Assembly (NCBI GenBank): GCA_009377605.1 | Contig: WHTT01000076.1 | Location: 1 to 32,089, forward strand | Source of the DNA: Luteitalea sp. | GTDB lineage: Bacteria > Acidobacteriota > Vicinamibacteria > Vicinamibacterales > Vicinamibacteraceae | Direction: 5' to 3' | Length of the DNA: 32,089 bases | Part shown: piece by piece, positions 7,346 to 15,532 of the stretch | How positions within the stretch are numbered: position 1 is the first letter of the stretch | Layout: each line of letters starts with the position of its first letter | Position numbers and translations under genes: made by a program | Notes under the pieces: generated by a model | The model's database searches: none | Told to the model about the DNA's origin: nothing | The model's input: only the letters and a program-made list of their open reading frames with translations

Positions 7346-8221
7346 ATGGCAACGCGGAGATACATCATTGTCTCACCTGTACGAGACGAGGCGCCGCATA
7401 TCGACAAAACGATTGAAGCCGTGAGATCGCAGACTCTCCTGCCTGCGCGCTGGATCGTCGTCGATGACGGCTCGACCGATGGAACGGGCGAGATCCTAGA
7501 TAAACGTGCATCGCAGGCGAGCTGGATGCGCGTTGTCCATCGGCCGAACCGGGGCCGCCGGGTCAACGGCTCGGGTGTCATGGAGGCGTTCTACGCCGGC
7601 TACGCGTTGCTGGACCACGACGGGTGGGACTACCTCGTCAAGCTCGACGGCGATCTGTCGTTCGCACCGGACTACTTCGAGCGCTGTCTGGCGATGTTCG
7701 CGGCAGACCCGAGGCTCGGAATCGGCGGCGGGACCGTGTGTCAGCTCGAGCAGGGAAACGAGAAGGTGGACTCCAAGAGCGACCCGACATTTCATGTGCG
7801 GGGCGCTACGAAGATCTATCGACGTGAATGCTGGGATCAGATTGCACCGTTGGTGCCGGCGCCTGGTTGGGACACCGTCGACGAGGTGAAGGCCAACATG
7901 TTGGGTTGGGCCACGCGCACGTTCCCAGAGTTGCGCCTGATTCAGCACAAGGAGACAGGGGCGGCAGATGGCGCATGGCGGAATGCATTCAAGAACGGTC
8001 GAGCAAACTACGTAACGGGATATGACCCCATGTTCATGCTGGCGAAGTGTGTCAAGCGCGGGTTGACGAAGCCGCTCTTCGTGGAGGGCCTCGCCATGGC
8101 GCTCGGCTTCTGCTCGGGCTACGTCGCAAGGTCGCCACGCGTCCCTGATCCAGGCGTGATCGACTACTTGCGGCGGCAGCAACGCCGGCGCCTGTTGCTC
8201 CGCGCGAGTATTTATGGATAA
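7346..8221 (+). CDS. Glycosyltransferase family 2
   Basis: GT-A fold transferase with the family N-terminus YIIVSPVRDEAPHI, the nucleotide-binding VVDDGSTDGT (about residues 36-45) and the DxD-like metal site KLDGDL. ATG at 7346 is preferred because AGGGAG lies at 7331-7336; an in-frame ATG at 7304 would add 14 residues and overlap the preceding stop. No transmembrane segment is evident apart from a weak hydrophobic patch near the C-terminus. Its last 8 nt (ATGGATAA) overlap the next start. Length 291 aa. Sugar specificity cannot be inferred. Confidence 0.87.
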   Translation: MATRRYIIVSPVRDEAPHIDKTIEAVRSQTLLPARWIVVDDGSTDGTGEILDKRASQASWMRVVHRPNRGRRVNGSGVMEAFYAGYALLDHDGWDYLVKLDGDLSFAPDYFERCLAMFAADPRLGIGGGTVCQLEQGNEKVDSKSDPTFHVRGATKIYRRECWDQIAPLVPAPGWDTVDEVKANMLGWATRTFPELRLIQHKETGAADGAWRNAFKNGRANYVTGYDPMFMLAKCVKRGLTKPLFVEGLAMALGFCSGYVARSPRVPDPGVIDYLRRQQRRRLLLRASIYG

Positions 8222-9230
8222 ACGGGGCCCGATGTCTGAGGTTGATCTTTCGGTTGTGATCGTGAATTGGAACTCGGCCGAGTACGTACTGGCGTGCGTT
8301 CGATCCATCGTGGCCGGGACCACGGCGACCGCCTACGAGATCATCGTGGTCGACAACGCATCCTTCGATGGTTGTGAGCAGCAGCTGGCCCAGGAGTTTC
8401 CCGGCGTGTTGTTCCTTCAAAGCAGTAAGAACCTCGGTTTCGGAGCCGCCAACAACCTTGGCGTCGCACGATCACGCGGCGGTGTCCTGCTCTTCCTGAA
8501 TCCTGACACGGAGGTGCGCAAGGGTGCGATCGATCGGCTGTACGCAGGGATCGCTAAGCTCTCAGATGCGGGCGTGGTTGGTTGCCGGCTATTGAATACG
8601 GATGGGACGCTGCAGACGAGCTGCGTCCAGGCATTGCCGACCGTCTTGAACCAGATCCTGAACGCAGACCTGCTGCGCCGCTGCGCCCCCCGAGCCTGGC
8701 TGTGGGGTACTCGTGCCTTGTTCAGCACCTCGACGGCTCCGGTCGAGGTCGAGGCGGTCTCGGGCGCATGCATGATGGTGCGGCGGCAGGTGTTCGAGCG
8801 TGTCGGCGGGTTCAGTCCCGCATTCTTCCTGTACGGGGAAGACCTGGACTTCTGCGCGAGGGTTGGCCGCGCCGGTTTCAGAAACGCCTACGTTGGTAAC
8901 TGCGAAGTGGTTCATCACGGCGGCGGTAGCGCTCGCAACGTGCACAGTACGTTCTCGGTGGTCATGATGTGCGAGTCCGTGGCGCTGCTACTTCGAAGGC
9001 TGCGTGGACCGCTGGCGAGCACCAGCTATCGTGTGGCGCTGATAATCTCCGCCTGCCTCCGTCTCACGATCCTTGCGGTCACCTCGCCAGCCTGGCTGAT
9101 GGCAAGCGGCGCGACGTCCTGGAGCAATGCGTGTCGGAAATGGCTGGCGATTCTCCGTTGGGGGCTGGGATTGCACCGCCCGGCCCTACCCCACCTCCAA
9201 CGGAGCCCGGACGTGGGAGGAGCCCGTTAA
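8214..9230 (+). CDS. Glycosyltransferase family 2, rhamnosyltransferase (WbbL)-like
   Basis: GT2 enzyme resembling the WbbL/RfbF rhamnosyltransferase group: LSVVIVNWNSAEYV near the N-terminus, VVDNASFDG, GFGAANNLG, LFLNPDTEV (metal-binding region), the acceptor loop GACMMVRRQVFERVGGF, and FFLYGEDLDFCARV. The C-terminal 80 residues contain two hydrophobic stretches that may attach it to the membrane. The start at 8214 overlaps the upstream stop; an in-frame ATG at 8232 is an equally good start and removes six residues. The stop is directly followed by the ATG of the amidotransferase. Length 338 aa. Confidence 0.87.
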   Translation: MDKRGPMSEVDLSVVIVNWNSAEYVLACVRSIVAGTTATAYEIIVVDNASFDGCEQQLAQEFPGVLFLQSSKNLGFGAANNLGVARSRGGVLLFLNPDTEVRKGAIDRLYAGIAKLSDAGVVGCRLLNTDGTLQTSCVQALPTVLNQILNADLLRRCAPRAWLWGTRALFSTSTAPVEVEAVSGACMMVRRQVFERVGGFSPAFFLYGEDLDFCARVGRAGFRNAYVGNCEVVHHGGGSARNVHSTFSVVMMCESVALLLRRLRGPLASTSYRVALIISACLRLTILAVTSPAWLMASGATSWSNACRKWLAILRWGLGLHRPALPHLQRSPDVGGAR

Positions 9231-11210
9231 ATGTGTGGGATCGCCGGCATCCTCAACTTCGACTGGGCGGCGCCGGTCAATGCTCGCTTGTTGCGAGATA
9301 TGACCGACGCAATTGCCCATCGGGGACCCGACGGCCGTGGGGAGTACGTTTCGGGCTGCGTCGGCCTCGGACATCGGCGCTTGAGCATCATCGACTTGAG
9401 CCGCGGCGGCCAGCCCATGTGCAATGAGGACGCCAGTGTCTGGGTGACCTACAACGGCGAGATCTACAACTTCGCCGACGTGCGCTCCGACCTGGAGTCG
9501 CGTGGCCACATGTTCAAGTCGGCCAGCGATACGGAGGTCATCGTCCATGCCTATGAGGAGTGGGGCGAGCAGGCAGTCCAGCGGCTGCGCGGCATGTTCG
9601 CGTTTGCTCTATGGGACGACCGCAAACAGCAGTTGTTGCTCGCACGTGATCGTGTCGGTATCAAGCCTCTCTACTACACGAACACGGGCAAGGCATTCCT
9701 GTTTGCGTCCGAGCTGAAGTCGCTGCTGGTCCATCCGGCCGTGTCTCGTCGGCTGAGCGCACGGGCAATCGATCGGTTTCTCACGTATTACTACCTGCCC
9801 GGCGCGGAGACCGCGTTCGCAGACATCTACAAGCTGGAACCGGGACATTGCTTGATAGTGAAGGACGGGCGCGTTCGCAAGGAGCAGTACTGGGATCTCT
9901 GCTTTGATGAGCCGCACCGCTGGCGGAGCTTCTCAGAGGCGGTGGAGGCCCTTCAGGACTTGTTGCGCCAGACCGTCAAAGACCACATGACCAGCGACGT
10001 TCCGGTAGGTGTGCTGCTGAGCGGCGGCGTCGACTCGACGGGCGTCCTGCGCTATGCCGCCGAAGAAGCTGGCGATGCCGTCCACTCCTTCACGGTAGGG
10101 TTCGCCGGCGAAGGATTCGCTGACGAACGCCCGTACGCGCGGCTGGCCGCGCAGCGCTACGGAACGCGTCATTACGACATCCCGCTGACGCCGTATGAGT
10201 TCCTGGAGTTCCTCCCGCAGTATGTGTGGCACATGGAGGAGCCCGTCTGTGAGCCTCCAGCCGTCGCGCTCTACTACGTTTCCCGGCTGGCACGCGAGAC
10301 CGGCGTCAAGGTGCTGCTGTCGGGCGAGGGCGGAGACGAGGCGTTCGCCGGCTACCAGAACTATCGCAATCTGCTCTTCCTCGAGCGGGCCAAGTCTGCC
10401 CTCGGCTCGGCCAAGCCGCTCCTTCGCTCGACGCTCCACGCGTTTGCGCGGCTCGGCTGGAATCGCGTCGAACCCTACAGCAAGCTGATTGACCTGCCTC
10501 TCTCGAGCTACTATCTGAGCCGAACTGCCACACCCGAGACGCCATTCAATCGACTGAAAAGTGCGCTCTACCGTGCAGAGCTCAACGAGGCGCTGCGAGA
10601 CCGCGAGTCGAACGAGGCGACGCGCGGTCTGTTCGAGCGGGTCCGAGAGCAGCCGCTGTTGGACCGGATGCTCTACGTCGACACGAAGACGTGGTTGCCA
10701 GACGACTTGCTCGTCAAGGCAGACAAGATGACGATGGCCACGTCGGTGGAGTTGCGGGTGCCCTTGCTCGACTTCCGCGTGCTCGAGTTCGCCGCGTCGC
10801 TGCCACAGAGCTTCAAGCTACGCGGATGGTCCGGCAAGCGCATCTTAAAGGCCGCACTGAAGGGCTCCGTTCCACGAGAGATCCTCGAGCGGCCGAAATC
10901 TGGGTTCCCGGTGCCCTATGAGCGATGGCTGCGAGCCGACCTGAAGGAGTTCGTCGGCGACACCCTGCTGACGCCAACGGCGGCGCTGACGAAGTACTTC
11001 CGAACTAGCGCCCTTGACACCATCGTCGAAGGATTCTTTCGCGATGGCAAAGGTGGCAAGGAAGTCTTCTCCCTCCTCGTGCTGGAGCTGTGGCTTCAAC
11101 AGTTCGGGACTGCAGAGACACAGCACGGCAGTCCGATGCTGGCGAAGCCGCCGAGCGCACGGCAGGAAGAGTACCTCGAAGCTTTCTTGGTCAATCGAAC
11201 CGGAACGTAG
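9231..11210 (+). CDS. asnB: Asparagine synthase (glutamine-hydrolysing)-like amidotransferase
   Basis: Two-domain amidotransferase. The N-terminal class II glutaminase starts with MCGIAG, so Cys2 becomes the catalytic nucleophile, and includes RGPDG, RLSIID and YNGEIYN. The C-terminal ATP-pyrophosphatase domain carries SGGVDS at residues 264-269 and GEGGDEAFAGY further on. Family members either make asparagine or, in EPS loci, are thought to amidate sugar carboxyl groups; the latter would fit a polymer containing uronates, but this is inference. GGAGG just upstream and a start immediately after the previous stop support translational coupling. Length 659 aa, within the family range. A 216-bp gap with no recognised site follows. 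Confidence 0.9.
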   Translation: MCGIAGILNFDWAAPVNARLLRDMTDAIAHRGPDGRGEYVSGCVGLGHRRLSIIDLSRGGQPMCNEDASVWVTYNGEIYNFADVRSDLESRGHMFKSASDTEVIVHAYEEWGEQAVQRLRGMFAFALWDDRKQQLLLARDRVGIKPLYYTNTGKAFLFASELKSLLVHPAVSRRLSARAIDRFLTYYYLPGAETAFADIYKLEPGHCLIVKDGRVRKEQYWDLCFDEPHRWRSFSEAVEALQDLLRQTVKDHMTSDVPVGVLLSGGVDSTGVLRYAAEEAGDAVHSFTVGFAGEGFADERPYARLAAQRYGTRHYDIPLTPYEFLEFLPQYVWHMEEPVCEPPAVALYYVSRLARETGVKVLLSGEGGDEAFAGYQNYRNLLFLERAKSALGSAKPLLRSTLHAFARLGWNRVEPYSKLIDLPLSSYYLSRTATPETPFNRLKSALYRAELNEALRDRESNEATRGLFERVREQPLLDRMLYVDTKTWLPDDLLVKADKMTMATSVELRVPLLDFRVLEFAASLPQSFKLRGWSGKRILKAALKGSVPREILERPKSGFPVPYERWLRADLKEFVGDTLLTPTAALTKYFRTSALDTIVEGFFRDGKGGKEVFSLLVLELWLQQFGTAETQHGSPMLAKPPSARQEEYLEAFLVNRTGT

Positions 11211-11426
11211 CGCTACGGCATGACGAGAGGAATCTGCGCGCGCTCATTCTCGCCCGGCAGCAAGGCGAGGTCCGAGACCTTGAGCGAAGCTCTCGACGGG
11301 TCCTTGGCGAAAGCGCGCGATTTAGCGTTTCCGTCGATTCACCGTATCGCCCACAGGAGAGGATCGCGTCGTCTGGCATAAGAAGTCTCGGGATGTGACA
11401 TAAGTGTTCTCCAGTGATGCTACGAA

Positions 11427-12641
11427 ATGACCTCCTTGCCGGCTCGAGTACTGTTGCTCGTCGAGAACAATCCGTATCCCATGGACTTCAGGGTGCGTCG
11501 TGAAGCGCACACGCTTCGCGATGCCGGCTGCCAAGTGACCGTGATCGCCCCAAGAGCTGCGACGCAGGCATGGACGGAAGACGTTGCTGGCGTCCGCGTG
11601 TATCGCTTTCCTGCCCCGCCTGGCGGGAGTGGGCTGTTGAGCTATGCGCTCGAATTCGGATACGCCACGCTCGCCATCCTCCTTTTGACGGTGTGCGTGT
11701 GGCTCCGCAGGGGCGTGGACGTCATCCACGCAGCGAATCCACCCGATACGCTGTTCGTGATTGCTGCGATCTTCAAGGTGCTCGGCAAGCGATTTGTGTT
11801 CGACCAGCACGACCTTGCCCCAGAGACGTATCTGTCTCGATTCGGGCAGCCTCGTCAGAACCTCGTCTACAGAGCATTGGGCCTGCTCGAACGCTGTTCG
11901 TATGCGGTAGCGGATGTGGTCATCGCGACCAACGAGTCGTATAAGCTGCTGGCGCTGACGCGAGGGCGTAAGCGCGCCGACACCGTTTTCGTTGTGAGAA
12001 ATGGGCCGCCTCTCTCGTATCAGATGGCAGAGCCTGACCCGTGCGTGACGCAGCGGGCGACGTATCTCATCGGCTACGTCGGGACCATTGGCCCACAGGA
12101 CGGTGTGGACTACTGGATTCGGGCAGTTCACGAGCTCGTGTTCAGATTCGAGCGGCGCGACTTTTTGGCCATCGTCATTGGCGATGGCGATGCACTTGCG
12201 AGTGTGCAGGCCCTAACACGCCAGCTCGAGGTCGACCCTTACGTGTGGTTCACCGGGCGGCTCTCGGAACTCGAGGTTCGCAAGTGTCTGTCCGCGGTTC
12301 ACGTCTGTGTGCAGCCCGATCCACTGAGTCCGTTGAACGATAAGTCGACCATGAACAAGCTCATGGAGTACATGGCACTTGGAAAGCCAACTGTCGCCTT
12401 TGATCTGACCGAGACTCGATATTCGGCGCAGGAGGCGGCCCTGTATGTTCGACCGAATGACGAGGTTGAGTTCGCACGACAGGTGAGCTGGCTCCTGGAC
12501 AATCGTGCTGAGCGGGAAAGGATGGGTATTGTCGGGCAGCGAAGAGTCCGCGAAGGGCTAGCGTGGGAGCACTCGGCGGGGAGCCTTCTTCGAGCGTACA
12601 GCAAGGCCCTGCGTGTTGTTGAGATGGTTCGCTCGAGCTGA
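11427..12641 (+). CDS. Glycosyltransferase family 4 (WbuB-like)
   Basis: GT-B retaining glycosyltransferase. The N-terminal half has VLLLVENNPYPMDFRVRREA, typical of the WbuB-like subgroup, and an internal hydrophobic segment (about residues 71-93) that may dip into the membrane, followed by DVIHAANPPDTLF. The C-terminal nucleotide-sugar domain has GYVGTIGPQDGVDY, VIGDG, and MNKLMEYMALGKPTVAFDL with the expected E-x7-E arrangement near the end (about residues 310-332). Length 404 aa. The start codon has no strong Shine-Dalgarno sequence, but the conserved N-terminus leaves little choice. Confidence 0.88.
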   Translation: MTSLPARVLLLVENNPYPMDFRVRREAHTLRDAGCQVTVIAPRAATQAWTEDVAGVRVYRFPAPPGGSGLLSYALEFGYATLAILLLTVCVWLRRGVDVIHAANPPDTLFVIAAIFKVLGKRFVFDQHDLAPETYLSRFGQPRQNLVYRALGLLERCSYAVADVVIATNESYKLLALTRGRKRADTVFVVRNGPPLSYQMAEPDPCVTQRATYLIGYVGTIGPQDGVDYWIRAVHELVFRFERRDFLAIVIGDGDALASVQALTRQLEVDPYVWFTGRLSELEVRKCLSAVHVCVQPDPLSPLNDKSTMNKLMEYMALGKPTVAFDLTETRYSAQEAALYVRPNDEVEFARQVSWLLDNRAERERMGIVGQRRVREGLAWEHSAGSLLRAYSKALRVVEMVRSS

Positions 12642-12660
12642 TGCGCTCCGTAACAGTGGA

Positions 12661-12676
12661 CTTACACATTCGTAAG
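12661..12676. promoter_or_regulatory. Dyad CTTAC-N6-GTAAG, possible activator site
   Basis: Perfect 5-bp inverted arms with a 6-nt spacer, centred about 190 nt upstream of the transcription start predicted from the sigma-54 site at 12836. Position and geometry suit an enhancer-binding-protein site, and a dyad with the same 5-6-5 geometry but other bases lies upstream of the sigma-54 site at 29850. Function is speculative. Confidence 0.25.
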
Positions 12677-12835
12677 AGTTGGATCAAGGGCGTTATCCTA
12701 CAGGCTGAAGGCAAATCCAGCGGTAGTGACCCGGCAACAGTGAAAGCGGGTGTCGTCGGTGCAACTCCGCCTGCGCGTTACGGTAACAAATGGACCTGTG
12801 CGCGTGTACGGGACGCCCCCATTAGAACGACCGTT

Positions 12836-12851
12836 TGGCGCGTGTTTTGCC
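12836..12851 (+). promoter_or_regulatory. Sigma-54 (-24/-12) promoter
   Basis: TGGCGCGTGTTTTGCC matches TGGCACG-N4-TTGC at 14 of 15 positions (only A5 is G). The GG/GC spacing is exact. Predicted start of transcription is about 12862, giving an 88-nt leader to the ATG at 12950. It drives the beta-helix exoprotein and possibly the two glycosyltransferase genes behind it. Confidence 0.78.
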
Positions 12852-12937
12852 CTTGTGGCGTGCTGCTGGAATACATCCAAGGAAGGTCTCGACCTACCAT
12901 GAGGCACGCCGCCGACGAACTAGGCACTTACGCTTCC

Positions 12938-12943
12938 AAGGGG
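12938..12943 (+). promoter_or_regulatory. Ribosome binding site deciding the start of the beta-helix gene
   Basis: AAGGGG lies six bases before the ATG at 12950. Together with the signal peptide that begins there, it rejects the much longer in-frame extension back to 12641. Confidence 0.75.
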
Positions 12944-12949
12944 AATACG

Positions 12950-14302
12950 ATGACAATGCGCTTCCGCTCCAAGGTGATCTTTCTGGTTTGCTCCGGATTT
13001 CTTCTTGGAGCCGCGCAAACCTCTCTTGCACAGTGCGACCAGACGCTTGGCCCGGGCGACAATGTCGCGTCGGCCGCGTCGAATGCAGGGACCGGCGCCA
13101 CCATCTGCCTGAGCAGCGGCGATTATGGCTCGGTGGACTTCTCGGATATCCGCCGTTCAGGCTTCGTGACGCTCAGGTCTGCGAAGGGTGTAGAGGCCCG
13201 GATGAGTCCGAAGGTCAGCGGCTCGCGCTTCATCCGGTTCCAGAGCATGACGATTGCCGGTTCGACGGTGAACAATTGCAGTCTGAACATTGAATTCCTG
13301 AATACTCCCTTTGTGGCCAATGCCAGTGGCCTTCTCTTCGACGCCTCATCGTGTCCGACGAGCACGCATAACTACCTCGTCGATGGCGCCACGTTCGATG
13401 AGGTTGGCCAGGCCCTCTACAACGGTCGCTTGAATTGCCGTGATTGCAATGGTGCAATTGTCCGCAACAGCACCTTCAGCGGCATCAGTGGTAGATCTAA
13501 TGCCGACGGCATTCAGACCCAGGGGAATACTCAAAACTTCACGATTGGTCCAGGGAACCGCTTTACCAACATCCTACAGGCTGAGTGCCCGAACAGTCAT
13601 TGCGATTCTATTCAGCTCCAGTGGGGCGGTACCACACTCATCACAGGCAACATGTTCGACAACAGCGATGTGTTCATCATGTCGCCTGACGGGTGCAACG
13701 ATGTTACCGTGGAGAACAACGTATTCAACGGGACCGGCCTTGGCTACGAGTTCAAGCTGCAGTTCGGCTCTTGTGCAAGTCCTACAATCCGACACAACAC
13801 ATTCGTCGATGCTGGTGTTGCCATCGACAGCAAGCCTGATCGCCGTGCGAGCTCCAACGCAATAGCCGAGAACAACGTCCTCATCGGATTCAGCAACTTC
13901 AAGACTAGCGGTGGCGAGGGCTGCACGAACTGCAAGTTCCAGTCCAACCTCTTCGATGATTCCAGTGATGGCCGCGGGACGTACGTGACGGGCACACCGA
14001 CATTCGTGGGCGGGTCGTTGCCCACGACCTGGGCGGGCTGGCGGCTCGCCAGCGGCTCGGTCGGGGTAAAGGCGGCCAGCGACGGAAAGGACATGGGGAC
14101 CAACTACTACGGCTCCGGCGAACCTGCACCGTCCGAGCCGCCACCAGCGCCCACGCCGACCCCCACGCCCACGCCGGACCCGACCCCCACGCCGGACCCG
14201 CCCCCGACGCCGGACCCGCCCCCGACCCCGGACCCGCCCCCGACCCCGACGCCCACGCCAACGGCGCCGGCGCCGCCAACGGGTCTACGCGTGATACGGT
14301 GA
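12950..14302 (+). CDS. Exported right-handed parallel beta-helix protein with Pro/Thr tail
   Basis: Secreted protein of 450 residues. Residues 1-28 form a signal peptide (basic start, hydrophobic core LVCSGFLLGA, AQTSLAQ cleavage region). Residues about 100-345 show a ladder of short beta-helix turns of the type N-x-x-F/L: RNSTFSG, GNMFDNS, ENNVFNG, RHNTFVD, ENNVLIG and SNLFDD, as in the right-handed beta-helix/pectate-lyase-like fold. Several Cys residues (CRDCNG, CTNC) may form disulfides. Residues about 394-440 are a DPPPTP-type repeat tail ending in PPTGLRVIR, with no PEP-CTERM, LPXTG or membrane anchor. Such folds often bind or cleave polysaccharides, so it may act on the EPS, but no catalytic triad can be named. 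By eye its GC content is lower than its neighbours. It has its own sigma-54 promoter. Confidence 0.83.
   Translation: MTMRFRSKVIFLVCSGFLLGAAQTSLAQCDQTLGPGDNVASAASNAGTGATICLSSGDYGSVDFSDIRRSGFVTLRSAKGVEARMSPKVSGSRFIRFQSMTIAGSTVNNCSLNIEFLNTPFVANASGLLFDASSCPTSTHNYLVDGATFDEVGQALYNGRLNCRDCNGAIVRNSTFSGISGRSNADGIQTQGNTQNFTIGPGNRFTNILQAECPNSHCDSIQLQWGGTTLITGNMFDNSDVFIMSPDGCNDVTVENNVFNGTGLGYEFKLQFGSCASPTIRHNTFVDAGVAIDSKPDRRASSNAIAENNVLIGFSNFKTSGGEGCTNCKFQSNLFDDSSDGRGTYVTGTPTFVGGSLPTTWAGWRLASGSVGVKAASDGKDMGTNYYGSGEPAPSEPPPAPTPTPTPTPDPTPTPDPPPTPDPPPTPDPPPTPTPTPTAPAPPTGLRVIR
14147..14264 (+). repeat. Short tandem repeats encoding Pro/Thr/Asp tail
   Basis: C-rich 6- to 18-nt repeats (ccggacccgcccccgacg and variants) encode PTPTPDP and DPPPTP units at the end of the beta-helix protein. 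Such arrays change length easily by slippage and usually encode extended linkers. Confidence 0.8.
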
Positions 14303-14341
14303 GACTGGCCGACGTCGACGGCGAGCACGCGCCAACGTGGA

Positions 14342-15532
14342 ATGCACGAGCATTTCCGAGTCCTCTATAGCTTCCCGCACAAGCTTGGCGCAGACAGAAT
14401 CTGCACAACTGCCTGGTATCAGGTCCACGGCCTGATCCAGGCAGGTGCAGATGTTGTCGTCTTTCCGGGAGCTCTCAGCAGGCCTCTTCTGCACGAAGCG
14501 ACCGTGCGGCCCACTCTAGCGAAGGGACGCCTCCGCATCCCCTACCGGGCCCTCGGGAGCATGCGCGCCTTCGCGCTGCACGATTACATCGTCGCTCGCC
14601 GGCTCGAGCGATTGCGTGGCAAGATCGATATCGTGCATACCTGGCCGCTTGGAGCGCTGCGCACACTGCAAACTGCCGCGCGGCTCGGGATCGCCACCGT
14701 GCTCGAGCGACCAAACGCGCACACTCGATTCGCGTACGAGGTCGTGCGGAAAGAATGCGAGCGCTTGGCCCTGACCCTCCCCGCGAACCATGAGCATGCA
14801 TACAACGAGCAGGTGCTCGCCAAGGAAGAGGCTGAATACCAGCTCGCCACTCGCTTGCTGTGCCCATCGGACTTCGTCGCGCGAACCTTCCTGGAGCTAG
14901 GATTTCCCGAGGAGAAGCTCGCGCGACACCAGTACGGCTTCGACGAGCGCGTCTACTATCCCTCTCACGACCGCGCTCGTGACAAGACCGGTCTGACAAT
15001 GCTCTTCGTTGGCGGGTGCGCCCCGCGCAAGGGACTTCACTACGCCCTCGAGGCGTGGGTGGGCTCGACGGCGTCACGCGAGGGAGAATTCCTCATTGCC
15101 GGGGCATTCGTCCCAGGATATGCGGAAAAACTCGCAACGATGCTCTCCCACCCAAGCGTTCAGGTCTTGGGCCATCGCACCGATGTTCCCGAGCTCATGA
15201 GGAAGAGCGACATTCTCGTCCTCCCCACCGCGGAGGAAGGCAGCGCATTGGTCACTTCCGAGGCTCGCGGCAGCGGCTGCGTCTTGTTGGTGTCGGAGGC
15301 AGCAGGGGCGATTTGTCAACATATGGAGAACGCCCTCGTGCACAGGGTTGGCGACGTTGCGGCACTGACCGATCACATCAAGCTGTTGGACGCCAATCGC
15401 CCACTGCTGCAGGAGCTGCGAGCGGCCAGCCTTCGCACCGTTCCCGAGATCACATGGACCGCAGCGGCACAACACTTGCTGCGGGCGTATCGGGAAGCCG
15501 TCGTCTCACACGCGGACAGGGCACCCGTATGA
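14342..15532 (+). CDS. Glycosyltransferase family 4
   Basis: GT-B glycosyltransferase of 396 residues. The N-terminal domain opens with FRVLYSFPHKLGADRI and includes DIVHTWPLGAL. The C-terminal domain has LLCPSDFVARTFLELG, then LFVGGCAPRKGLHYALEAW (nucleotide-sugar binding), DILVLPTAEEGSALVTSEARGSGC and the terminal helix. The glutamates in the last segment fit the E-x7-E retaining motif loosely. It begins 39 nt after the beta-helix stop without a strong ribosome site and ends in a 4-nt ATGA overlap with the next glycosyltransferase, so the two are translationally coupled. Confidence 0.85.
   Translation: MHEHFRVLYSFPHKLGADRICTTAWYQVHGLIQAGADVVVFPGALSRPLLHEATVRPTLAKGRLRIPYRALGSMRAFALHDYIVARRLERLRGKIDIVHTWPLGALRTLQTAARLGIATVLERPNAHTRFAYEVVRKECERLALTLPANHEHAYNEQVLAKEEAEYQLATRLLCPSDFVARTFLELGFPEEKLARHQYGFDERVYYPSHDRARDKTGLTMLFVGGCAPRKGLHYALEAWVGSTASREGEFLIAGAFVPGYAEKLATMLSHPSVQVLGHRTDVPELMRKSDILVLPTAEEGSALVTSEARGSGCVLLVSEAAGAICQHMENALVHRVGDVAALTDHIKLLDANRPLLQELRAASLRTVPEITWTAAAQHLLRAYREAVVSHADRAPV

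Larger units (their letters stand above)
12642..12949. other. Intergenic region before the beta-helix gene
   Basis: These 308 bp are open in the frame of the downstream gene but lack coding character: the derived peptide has no recognisable domain, and the true gene start is fixed by a signal peptide and ribosome site at its right end. The gap holds an inverted repeat at 12661-12676, a small palindrome GTTACGGTAAC at 12777-12787 and a sigma-54 promoter at 12836-12851. Confidence 0.7.

Noticed and set aside
9163-9178. Weak sigma-54-like sequence before the amidotransferase gene
   Set aside because: The TGGC part is poorly matched, and the site is inside the upstream glycosyltransferase coding region.
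12700-12830. Possible cyclic-di-GMP (GEMM) riboswitch-like text (ggcaaa, cggcaac)
   Set aside because: Key conserved elements cannot be aligned to the motif, and the stretch lies upstream of the predicted transcription start.
12641-12949. In-frame N-terminal extension of the beta-helix gene
   Set aside because: A signal peptide and AAGGGG ribosome site start at 12950, and a sigma-54 promoter lies inside the extension.
14300-14341. Short GC dyad after the beta-helix stop as a terminator
   Set aside because: Only four paired bases and no T-run.
15016-15528. In-frame N-terminal extension of the second coupled GT4
   Set aside because: Fully overlaps the preceding GT4 gene in another frame; the first Rossmann strand begins just after ATG 15529.
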